Below are positions 12,603 to 24,200 of a stretch of DNA of 64,000 bases, piece after piece. The notes under the pieces were generated by a model. It did no database searches and was not told the origin of the DNA. It saw only the letters and a program-made list of their open reading frames with translations. This DNA comes from Limnomonas spitsbergensis (taxonomy: Eukaryota > Chlorophyta > Chlorophyceae > Chlamydomonadales). The first letter of the stretch is position 1; each line of letters begins with the position of its first letter. Location of the stretch: contig JAYJMM010000028.1 of assembly GCA_037349105.1 (NCBI GenBank), positions 4,526,001-4,590,000 on the forward strand. The letters are read 5' to 3'. Made by a program: the position numbers and the translations under genes.

Positions 12603-12740
12603 TGCGCGGACGCGCTAGTTCTACGCACAGTACAGGAATCAACCCCGAAAAGGGAGCCGGTCCCAGGGTTTATTCACCTGTAAGACCACTCCCGCCACCA
12701 AGTCAGATGATCCTGTATCCTGGCTGATTACCATCCCAAT

Positions 12741-13460
12741 ATGTCCATCTTCTATAAAGAGGGCAAAGACAACCAAGATGAAGCCCTCTCCCGCCTTAAG
12801 GTCCTCAAAGCATCCTCTGATCTCTTCGCCACCCTCATAAAACAGTTCTTTCAACTCCTCGATGCCCACATCGTTATCACCCACTCTTTCCTTCACGACA
12901 TCAAATCTGCCAACTCCACCGACCCTGTCCTTGCCCCTGATAACCAGCGCCGCCATAGCTACCTCCACCGCCGCGACAATCTCTGGTTTTCAAGGACCAC
13001 GGTTACGTTCCCAACGCCCCTGCCATGCTCCGCCACTTACATCTGCTCCTACGTCTCTTCCTCTGCCACCTGTCAACGTTTTAGAACCTCGACCCAAGCT
13101 CCCCCTTGTCTCCTCCAGCCTCGCACTCTGTTCCTGTCCGCCCCGGGTCCTACGTTTTCATGTGTCACCTCATCCCCGACTCACCCTCCTCCCGTCACCA
13201 CGATGGCATCGTATATGATGCCATCGTTACCTTCGTCTGCATGCTCATCAAGCAAGCCATCGTCGTGTGCTCTCACAAATCGATTACCTAAAAACAACTC
13301 GCCCACCTTTTCCTCGATCATGTGTAATCCCAAAAAATGCCTTCCTCAAGTCGTTGTGTCTCACCACGATTCACATATTACTGTCGCTTTCTGGACACAT
13401 CCTCGGCAAACCTTATTTCGTTGCAAATTCAGCTACTTTTGCCAGCTGGCAGCAACCCTG
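12741..13460 (+). pseudogene. Chromovirus pol remnant, copy 5 (diverged, less decayed)
   Basis: This copy keeps a 251-codon frame that starts MSIFYKEGKDNQDEALSRL, nearer the family consensus than copies 1-4. It lacks the TAA that all four tandem copies carry after the RNase H tail, and reads on through LLDAHIVITHSF to LHRRDNLWFSRT. Frameshifts then break the integrase core (DLIPD-like and HHDGI pieces in another frame), and the end near AFWTH runs into unrelated sequence. It looks like a side branch close to the founder of the array. Confidence 0.7.
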
Positions 13461-15090
13461 CCCGTGCCTGCCGAGCGTCGCCAGTCGTTTGAGTGAGATG
13501 TCATCGCCCCGGAATGCGGCCAAGCGCCCCGAAACCCTACAATAGCTTATCGAATACCTGTGATTACACCGTTACAGGGAGTCGGGTGTATGAAATACGG
13601 TGCATTCAAAAAATCGCCGTAAACAAAAACGCGTACGGTTTTCCGAACCGTAAAAGTGTGGAGCGCCTCCTATGTGAACATAAGGCCCACGGTCGATTCA
13701 GAAGACGCTCACCATGGATATTCAGGTGACAAAAACGAAGCGTGAAGTGCCAGGCTTAATTCAGCAGCCCTTTCTATGCTACACAGCACAAAGAGGAGGC
13801 ATCAGAAGCAAAGTTTATTTTTTCGATCAGAAGTTTACCTGCGGCTATTTCCTTGGGGAGCTGGGATTTCCACTCCCATTCTTCGGGGGGGGGAGGGGCA
13901 ATTTTCGGCAGAGCCCCCCCAGGCGGCCGAAGGTCGCGGGGGCGAAGCCCCCAGAGTCAGTCCGTCCGTCCGTCTGTCTGTCCATCCGTCAGCCCGATGT
14001 TTCTGGAATGTCCCGGAAACTTTATGCGCTACAGCGCAAATCAAACGGCTGTATTGATAAATGTTATTCTTGTCAGACATCAAAGGCCGAGGTGCAGAAA
14101 TGTGAAACTCAGCTACCAAGGCTGGATCTCACAGTCTCACTGCGGATGACGTAAGGTGTCGTCAGTCGTCACGCTGTGCCCTGCCTGGTGTCACGCGACA
14201 GGCCGACAGCTGCAGCTTCGCATCTCTATGCGCAATTCGAAACGCATCATTAAAAGCACGCACTTAGCCAGCGATAGAGTTGTGACAAATATTTTGAAGC
14301 CCTTCAACATGGCGAGGGGGGTTGCATGGGGTCCAGGTGATGACCCCATCCGCACCTGCGCCTGCCCTCTGAAAAGTCACATACCAGACTGCTCTGCCGT
14401 TTTTTGTGCTGCGCAGCAGCACCTCTAATTACATGTCGTTTAGCTCCCTGCGTGCTTTCTCCTTTCTTTGATTTGATCGTCATCAGGCTTTGACTTGACA
14501 GGTGCGATGAACCTTAACACTGCCTTTCCAATTTGGGCGGAGGGGAGGTTGATCGTTGTTTTAGTCAATAGCGTTACACCTCTGGGCCCGCTCAAAGCTC
14601 GGCCGCGTGGGCTCCCACTTGTGCAGAAGGGAGAAAAGAAGAAACGAAAAGGAAGAGGGGGGGAAAGGAACAAAAGGAGAGGCCGGGAAGGCAAGTCCGA
14701 CACCTGAGTTCCACAAGAGACTAGCCCTCAACAAAGCCTCTAAGAAAAGAAAAGTCCACAAAAGCAAGCGTATCCCACCCCTGCTTGGCCTGAATCCAAT
14801 GAATCCAACGAACCCTTTTCTTGCCTTCCCCCTGATAACTTTCATTTCTCCTGAGTTGATGGGCGCCTAGGCAACCTAGCAATTTCACCAGAGCCTGTAA
14901 GTGTTCCTTTGTCATTGCACTATTTAGCTTTCAGACATTGCAGGCAAAGTCTCGTTGCGTTGAGTTGCTTCAACACTCCACATACATGGATTTCATTCCA
15001 TCAACCTATCTTCCCTCTCCCTTTATCTTGGTCGCCCAATTATAATTCGTCGGGGGCATCTAGGATGTGGGCACAGTTGCACCTTACGGT
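13461..15090. repeat. Diverged remainder of the composite repeat, interrupted by unrelated sequence
   Basis: From about 14440 to 15085 the sequence follows the same order as 1160-1580 of unit 1 (CGTGCTTTCT, TTGATGGGCGCCTA, CAACACTCCACATACATG, CTTGGTCGCCCA) at clearly lower identity. From 13490 to 14430 there is unrelated material, including a G-run near 13887, a CCGTCCGTCTGTCTGTC microsatellite near 13962-13990 and no recognisable gene. I see no coding sequence between 13460 and the GTPase stop at 15252. Confidence 0.5.
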
Positions 15091-15251
15091 GGTTTGATGG
15101 GCACCATGATCCTGCCCCCACGTTGGTGGATGGCATGGCTGCAACAAGGCAGCTACAATTGAGCTCGGCCCATCCCTACACCAACCCCACCCGGCCAAGC
15201 TTCAGACACAGCCCAGGGGATATGCTACATTTCAACACCTAACACTTCACA

Positions 15252-18200
15252 TTAGGATGCCACCATCTCCCCCTCAGCCTGGTTGCTAGCCTCACTCTCA
15301 GCCTTGTCCCTATTTTCCTTTTCCCTGTCCTTCTGCTTCTGGAGCAACTCCTCGGTTGTCTTTTCAAACTCGTGCTCAGTCTCCATGACAATGCCAATGC
15401 CCTTCGTGCGGCCCTCTCGGAACACAAAGCGGGTGTTGGGTGTTAAGTACTCGGGCCTTTGGATGAACCTGAAGGCATAAAGCAGCACACTCAAGGACGT
15501 CCATGTAGCAGGCCAGGACAAGCGGATACACAACGAGATATATAACACAACGATTTTGTACGTCAGCTTTTCTCGATGTTGAATTTGCCTGAATATTGTC
15601 CTCACGAACCTGCCAAGTTATTGGAGACAACACCGTTCCCTGCCGAAATAGGCTTGCAAGAACGCGTGCATTTTTGCGGTTTTTCATAGGGATGTTCACC
15701 GTAGTATGAGTCGAATTTGTTTTTCTGATGGTTTTTACCGTTGAACCACATGGACTTCGCTCATTATTGATTAATTATTGGCCTGCGCGGACATGGGTGC
15801 CCGCTAATAATAATTCAAAAATCGCTGCTGCGCAGAGTGTCAGTCAGGTGCTGATACAACTATCTTGGGGGTGCGCGCTACGAATTTAAAACAGCAAATG
15901 TTTAAAAGCTGCCCTCGGGGCAAAATCGGTTGATTAATTGGGCAGGTTTTTTGTGTTTAATCCGTTCTCTCGGCACCGTTATTCGCTTAAGAGCAGTGTT
16001 AAAAGCCTCACAGCTGCCATGTATTACATTCAGTTTAACAACTAAAATCAGCAGAGAAAAAATCATCGAGGGACACTCGACAACATTGATGACCCTCAAC
16101 ATGGTGCCGGTACAACATGCAGGCCTTTCATCAATGTCCATGTAGATATAGTACCGGCACTACCGAAACAAATGAGTTTAATGCTTGCATTTAACAGAGA
16201 AGCCATTGAGGACACACTAAGAGCACCAATTGCCTTCTTGCTTTCTCACACCCCTCAGACATTGCTCTGAGCCCCTGTGTATCTAATTTCAGCAGCCAAC
16301 CCTCCATTGCGCGTGCCCTTTTGTAAGCAGTGGCCCTCAGCCATCATGAAGGCTGGGTTCATGTCAAGCTGGTCTTTCAAAGGGGGCACGATCCCCAAGG
16401 GAGCATATCAGATGAGAGATCGAAACCAGAAGGCCATCACATGAGATTGAAATAAGAACACATGTCAGAAGAGAGATGGAAATAAGAGGCCTGACCAGAT
16501 GAGGGATCGAAACCAGAAGGCCATCACATGAGATCTAAATAAGAACGCATGTCAGAAGAGAGATCTAAATAGAAGGGCTGACCAGATGAGAGATCGAAAC
16601 CAGAAGGCCATCACATGAGATCGGAATAAGAACCCATGTCTTAAGAGAGATCGAAATAAGAGAGCAGACCCTGTGACATCTTAAGCCATCACGCTAGACC
16701 TCGACCGTGCAGCCTCTTTACGAACAGCGCTTGGAAGCTCAGGTCTTGTACCGGTACGTTCAAAAATGCGGTACCCGTTGTACCAGACGTCGAACGAACG
16801 AACGGCGACAGGCTGTGGCGACAAGGGCCTCGAGGACAGCGATATTTGATCTGATTTATATTTAAATATTCGCTCCCCTCACCCCAAATAATGAATATTT
16901 TATGTATCGGGCATAACCCTCACCCCCAAACAACATGAAATATGAGGGAAGGCTAACCGAATCTACGGTATGCCTTCTCTTCAATTAATTAATTTAGTAT
17001 GCATAATTAACATGCCTTATATTTATTTATTAACATGTCTTCTTATCGTCAGGTTATCTGGATGCATGTGCATTTAACGGCATTTCACTAACCACTAAAC
17101 CGCATCCCCTGCCACATAATCCGAAATGACTACATTCACCGTCATACCAGTAACATTATTGAAGTAATTAAAGTAACTAAAATGCCTCTCTCTAGCAGGC
17201 CATCCAGGTGCATGTACCCCTTCTCCTGCCATTAATTTCGAAAGACCTCTACATGCCCCTAAACATGGTACATTATTCATTAAATAATTCGAATAATTTA
17301 TTAATAAATGTGTGCTTGTATCGGTATGCCTCTCACCAGCAGGTTGTCTGGTACTGTCCTTCCAAGCATCAAATGACGGTTTTGACTGAGTTTTACTTTA
17401 CTGGCCGAAGGTGCAGCACAGACGGAAGATAAAATTCACGGACCTGATGCGCGACGTAAAATAAACTACCTGCTGCGCGGCCGTTTTTTAAATCTATATT
17501 GCTGCGCGACAAATTTTTTAATAAACTTTTTGAGACTTATGGCAGGAATAAAAATAACCTTAAGCCAGAGGACCCTCCGGTACAGCCGGCAAATTAAAGA
17601 GGAAGTGTGGATGTTCTCCGGCTGGGTCGATTTGGGCCGGAGGCCCAGGAACCTTGTCCGGCTCCTACAATATCTCCGTCTGTTCTTCTTTCTGTTGTAA
17701 CATCAGTTTCGCGTTTGAGATTAACCTCGCCAGCTCGAATCTGATCCACCATGCGATCTGTATTCAACAGGACGACATCATACCCCTCAAAGTGTATGTA
17801 GCTTGAACCGCACCTTCAACCTACACCCTTGATTATTTTCCGGAGTGCATCCGTGTTTGAACCACAACATAGACATGGCTTGTCGGCTGATGTTAGCTCT
17901 GAGCAGCTCACTAGTGAGAGAATGGACACTTTCCACACTTATCGGAAAACCGGACAACAATTAAACGTGCCTCCAGCTTGAAGAAAAAAACTGGAAAGGG
18001 CAAAATTCGATTCCGGCTAATCCTATGAGATCCTAGACCCATTATAGGACACATGGACACGTGTCAATGACACAAGGTAGCCATTTGGCATAACTTCATC
18101 GCCGTCATTATTTGCGCTTTTCCAATGCCCAAAGCAGCCTCATGTGCTATCCCCAAGTTTCGCTAGTTTGGGGTTGACACGTGTCGCTCGAGCCCTGCAG

Positions 18201-21200
18201 CTCCAGGGCCACCGTTCAGTGTATAAACCGTAGCATGCAACTTTGCGCATCTTTCTATCAAACACCGCGGTCTCAGACCCCCTGGCCAAGACGCATCCAT
18301 GCCGAGACCGAAGGTCACTCTATTAGCCTCCCTAATTTGAAAAACCTACGGAATACTGTATACCGTAGAGTTCGCGCACCCCGGATTTGAATATTTTAGC
18401 AAATCGCCTGCGCAAGCAAATAAGCCATGAGTCCGCGCAGCGCATTAACACGGCAGCAGCCAATTGAGCATACTTTTTTATTTTTTGAGTGCGCAGCCAA
18501 TACAATCTTATTATTACCAAGCTACAGAAAAACAATTTTGCCAAGGCAGATAGCCACAACATACTGTCAACACAATCAAAAACATCATTCGGTAACTAAA
18601 AGAACAGAACATGGTGTGAGACTCGTGACCTTTGCCAATTCATCAAGGCGCGGTGCCAATTATTGAACATAATTTTGATATTTTGTATCGGTAATTAGTC
18701 CGCCCCCCCCCCGAAATAGTTTTTTGGCCTGTGACTACTAAGATAGCGCAGCGGTATTTTTGAATACTTTTTACCGCACATGCTAAATTCACGCACCCCC
18801 AAAAACAATTAATTATACGCGGAGTGGAACCGGTTCTATGGTAGTGGTGGACGTAACAAAACCAATGCTGCAATGCGACGATGGGCATTGGCTCAGGCGC
18901 ATGCACAATTTGTTTTGTTTAGTTAGCATCATGCCCTCTGCCAGAGCCCTACCTGCTACAAGGATATAAGACAGCAAAGTTGCAGGTCCCTTTACCAAGC
19001 CAATTTAGAGCAAACATGACCTGCGACCTAGCATGAAACAGCATACCCGACCAGCAATGAGAGCTCTTTATCTCAATCCCACCTGAAGCGCACACATGCT
19101 CGATCCCCTGAACGTAGGCGCTCACAGTCCATGGCCACCACTCGCGCAGCTTGGCGAATGATCTCGCAGTGGATGACAGCCTACCATGACATGGGCAGAA
19201 AGTCATAACCTCCATTTGAACGCTGCACATCACTCATACGTGTCACACCCCACTAACCACTACTGACAGGTTTTAGCACTAACCACTACTGACAGGTTTT
19301 AGCACTAACCACTACTGGCAGGTTTTAGCACTAACCACTACTGACAGGTTTTAGCACTAACCACTACTGGCAGGTTTTAGCACTAACCACTACTGACAGG
19401 TTTTAGCACTAACACTACTGACAGGTTTTAGCACTAACCACTACTGACAGGTTTTAGCACTAACCACTACTGGCAGGTTTTAGCACTAACCACTACTGGC
19501 AGGTTTTACCACTAACCACTACTGGCAGGTTTTAGCACTAACCACTACTGGCAGGTTTTAGCACTAACCACTACTGGCAGGTTTTAGCACTAACCACTAC
19601 TGGCAGGTTTTAGCACTAACCACTACTGGCAGGTTTTAGCACTAACCACTACTGGCAGGTTTTAGCACTAACCACTACTGACAGGTTTTAGCACTAACCA
19701 CTACTGGCAGGTTTTAGCACTAACCACTACTGACAGGTTTTAGCACTAACCACTACTGGCAGGTTTTAGCACTAACCACTACTGGCAGGTTTTAGCACTA
19801 ACCACTACTGGCAGGTTTTAGCACTAACCACTACTGACAGGTTTTAGCACTAACCACTACTGGCAGGTTTTAGCACTAACCACTACTGGCAGGTTTTAGC
19901 ACTAACCACTACTGGCAGGTTTTAGCACTAACCACTACTGACAGGTTTTAGCACTAACCACTACTGACAGGTTTTAGCACTAACCACTACTGGCAGGTTT
20001 TAGCACTAACCACTACTGGCAGGTTTTAGCACTAACCACTACTGGCAGGTTTTAGCACTAACCACTACTGGCAGGTTTTAGCACTAACCACTACTGGCAG
20101 GTTTTAGCACTAACCACTACTCACAGGTTTTAGCACTAACCACTACTGGCAGGTTTTAGCACTAACCACTACTGACAGGTTTTAGCACTAACCACTACTG
20201 GCAGGTTTTAGCACTAACCACTACTGACAGGTTTTAGCACTAACCACTACTGGCAGGTTTTAGCACTAACCACTACTGGCAGGTTTTAGCACTAACCACT
20301 ACTCACAGGTTTTAGCACTAACCACCAGTGAAAAGTTTTAGCTCCCAACTTATCCCATGCCCCCGAGTCCTAACATGCAAGGACAGTTGACAGCACCGGT
20401 AATCTCAACCTCCACGCACCTGGTATCGGGGCTGGATCGTTGTGGAATGGGTCAGGATAGCAATGTCTGCATCAAACTCCCAGCTGGCCTTTGGATGCGT
20501 CTTCTCGTCCACCAGCACCATACCCTTGCGCACCTGAGACACAGAAGCAGCATGGGCATTGTGGGTTCAGCTGGTGGACAAAAACCTCACTGTATTCCCA
20601 AGGCAAAATCAACTTGAATGATTCACTGGTCAGACAGGGAACGCACATGCTTGCAGGCAGAAGTAATGTGAGGCAAGGCTCAGGGACGGTGGCACATGTG
20701 CACAAACCTGGTTCCGCTTGGTCTTCTTGAGTGCCAGCGCTGCTGTCTGGCCCGCAACAACATGATTGACGGGCAGCCGCTTGTAATGGATGGACTTGAT
20801 AGACACCGGTTTGAAGGCACCCTCCGACATATCCGGGCCTGCCGTTACCAGAGGGACACAGTGTCTCCAGGTGAGCTTAGGTGTGCAAGGTTTCGGTGAA
20901 AACAACAAGCAAGCTACAGGGCGCGAGCAGCATCTCCAACCAATTGCGTTCACGATAAGGCCAATGACGCACCCATGAGCAGCGTCATATTAGGTGCAAG
21001 AGTGCCCCTCTTGAGGGTGCCCGCCACCACTGTACCGACGCCGGGAACGCTGAACGTCTCGTCGACCACAAACTCCGCCAGCTCACGCTGGCGTTCAGCC
21101 CACCTGTGCCTCTGAGGCAGCAGGTTGTAGAAGAAGCGGACGAGGTCCAGGCCTTTGCCTGCGCAGGGACAGTCCAAAAATGGAGGAGAAATGGCATCCA

Positions 21201-24200
21201 AGCGCACTCCGAGGGAGAATCTGCACTGGAGAGCCAATCACTGAAGCCTGACACCTTGCAGGCACCTGTGTTCTGCCAGGCTGTGTCAACAGGTCCGTAA
21301 GCCCAACATAGGCTGGCGGTCAAAAGCTATAATGAGCAATGCCCTCCATCAGCTCCCTACCCTACCTAGTGCGCCAAACTTCCCCCTGCTCGTCCGTCCC
21401 TCCTCCCCAGCATCTGCCCCTTGCTATCCCTGCTCCACTGACCTGTCACTGCTGAGGTGAGGAAGATAGGGGCCAGGCTGTCGGTGTTCATGTTGCGCGC
21501 ACACAGCAGCACGTCGTCCAGGTTGCGTATCAGGAAGGGCTTCTTCCTCACACCCGGTTTCTTGAGAATCACCATCAGGTTCTGGAGCAGGGGAACATAC
21601 CACAGGGGCACGTTCAGTAACAGGCATTTCATTACTTGGTAGATACAGACAAAAGGAACGATAGGTATCATGCTCATGTCCATGCATCATGATTAGGCAT
21701 ACCATGACAGCATGACTCAACCACGATTACAACAACCTCACACACCAGGAACGTGTTTCAGGCATTTGAGAGCCGTTGACAAATTGTGCAAATTATAACA
21801 ATTGAGGGCCACAGGCGAGAAACACATGTTCAATTCTGTCCCTGACCCTGCACCAACCTGCACCGTCTGCTTCAGAATGTGCTCGGGCGCGATGTCCACT
21901 TTGGTGATGACAAAGAAGACGGGAATCTTGAGCGCCAGGGCCACTCCCATGTGCTCCTTGCACATACCCACCACACCCATGTTAGCTCCAACAACAAGGC
22001 AAGCGTAGTCCGGCATGTGGCCTGAGCATGGCGCAACAGATGAGCAGGGAGCTAAGAATGAATGCCAACACAGACAGAGGCATGGGCACGGACCAGGGAA
22101 CACAGACTGCTCCTGTCACATCTAAAATAAACTGTGTAGCAACTCCCGTAGCCAGCGCATGAGCGATGTGTAGTCACCAAGGGTAAATATCTGGTGCAGG
22201 TGTCGCCATCTTTAAAGAGTTGGAGAAGAAGCGGAGCCCCCTTTGAAGAGCCACGCCTCTTCTCCAACTCTTTAAAGACGTGTTGCTCTTTTTTTTTATA
22301 TCGGGGGGGGGGGGGGGGGGGAAGTCAATTTGTGTACCAGATGGTAGCCCGCTTTAGAGAATCAGCGGGCTACCATCTGGACCCTAATTGAGCCGCACCA
22401 TGCTTTAGAGAATCATCGGGATTACTAAGGTGCACAGGGAACACCTGAGTCTCTCCCACCTTTGGGTAACCCTTCGAATTAAATTAGTGCCCCGGATGAT
22501 AGAAGCGCTATACGATCGCACAAGCCAAATGCTTAAGATGCAGGCATGAGCCTAGCACAAAAACCAAGGCATGAGTTGGGTGCTTATCACCAACGTATGA
22601 GCTTAGTGCCTGATTCAAGCACATGAGACAAGTGCTTATACCCAGGGCATGAGCCAAGTGCCTCGGTCAGCACACGAGACAAGTGTATGCACCCAGCACA
22701 TGAGCAACTGTGATGTGCCCAGCTCATGAGCCAAGTGTTTGAGCACATCGCATGATTGAGGCAATTGCTTGGAGTCAGCGCACGAGCCCATTGCATGTGC
22801 ACACTACAAGACCAAATCGAATGTGCTGAACACTTGATTCAAATGCTTCTGACCAGCACATGAGCTGAGAGCGCTTGACCAGCGCATGTGCCAACGGCAT
22901 GCGCCCATTGCTTGAGCTATGAGTCCACTGTAGGTGCCTCACGCAGGAACTGAGCGCTTCTTCCCAGCGCATGAGCTATGTGCTTGATAACAGCTCATGA
23001 GTTGAATGCATGTGCTTGATAACAGCTCATGAGTTGAATGCAACGCGCGAGATCAGTGCCAAAGCCCACCACTGAAGCAAAGTGCTTTGACTACATGAGC
23101 TGATTGCCTGTTCCAAGAGCATGATTCAAGTGCCTGTTCCCAGAGTGTGTGAGCTAATTAATTGAACCCAGCAGGCCCAATGCATGAACCAAGTACTCAG
23201 GCCCAGTGCATGAACCAAGGGCAGACACCTGCATGTAATGCAGTGGACAATCGCTTCACCTGTGAGGCCATACGCCGTTGTTCTGAAGTACTTCTCATGG
23301 CCGGCCAGGTCCACCAGCGTGATGACCTTCGAGGCGCGTGCAATGTAGTCGCTGCAGGTCTGATTCCTGTGGGCGTCCAGTGGGCAGCAGGCAATCAGTG
23401 TTGTTTCTTTTTCACTTACACATCCACCTTGCCTGCCGCTGTATGCGTCCAGTGGGCGGCAGGCAATATGGCGGCCCATCAGCGCAGAGAGGAGTGAGGC
23501 AAACAGAGGGACAGAGGACATAAGGGGAAGGCAAGGCCTACTCAGCAGAATGCCATGTTTCTTCAACTTATAAGGGAGGGGGGTCCCGTGAGCGGCGGGG
23601 GATCATGTTTTCCCTCGGCAACAAACTGTTATCTTTGACGGGCCGCCCCGCGCCACTGAAGGCTCAATTGGGACCAAACCTAGATACGCCTATGGCTCGT
23701 GGCCAAAGAAACGTGGCTGGCCACCAACAGGGTATCAGGCGGGAAGGCTGAGAGGTAGCTAATATGTAGCTGAATCAAGAATTAATTATCATTGGAGGCC
23801 AAAGCTGCATGGCTGGCCACAAATGAGGCTGTTGGCCAGGTGCCGGTTTGTAGCTGAGACATGAAAAATAATCACTGGCAATGAGGTCGCCCACAAGCAC
23901 AGGGAGGAGTCAGGGGCACAGAAGGTAAGAGGAGACAGAGGGAAAGCAAGGTATGTTCAGCAGAAAGCCACTACCGGTCTATGTTTTATTTTAATAATTA
24001 GGTATGTGTTCTTTTTTGGCTATGAGGCTACCTTCAGCAGGCTACCCCACGGCCGCCAAAGGCCCGATTGGGACAAGACCTAGTCCGGCCTTCCACTGGC
24101 GGCCAAAGCAGCATGGCTGTCTAACAACAAGGTCTCTGGCTAGAGGCCGAGAGGTAGCTGACATGTAGCTGAGTCACCAAGACATAAACGCTGTTAGGGG

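Larger units (their letters stand above)
1..12640 (+). repeat. Tandem array of a 3.16 kb composite repeat (4 units)
   Basis: The same 3.16 kb sequence recurs head to tail. The RNase H-tail marker starts at 1, 3163, 6323 and 9488, giving periods of 3162, 3160 and 3165 bp, and a diverged fifth occurrence is at 12758. Each unit holds, in order, a chromovirus pol remnant (about 1.1 kb), a pyrimidine-rich stretch, a 16-bp-arm inverted repeat, TIR element M1 (668 bp) and about 540 bp that includes a tRNA-like sequence. Units 1-4 differ by scattered substitutions and a few short indels, so amplification is recent. Unit 4 has a nested 477 bp insert and lacks the tRNA-like segment. The array is cut by the left window edge. 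Confidence 0.9.
15469..19082 (-). other. 3.6 kb last intron of the GTPase gene
   Basis: The donor CAG|GTGGGA follows exon 13; the acceptor CTTTATGCCTTCAG precedes exon 14. It splits one Arg codon (AG|G). It contains TIR element M1 at 18361-18843, an 87-bp x3 repeat at 16411-16670, an M1-like fragment near 15737-15900, and AT-rich sequence at 16850-17550. No coding exon is needed or seen inside it. Confidence 0.7.

Noticed and set aside
19247..20338. CRISPR-like regular array
   Set aside because: Units are contiguous 26-bp repeats with no spacers, in an intron of a eukaryotic gene. The same applies to the other minisatellites.
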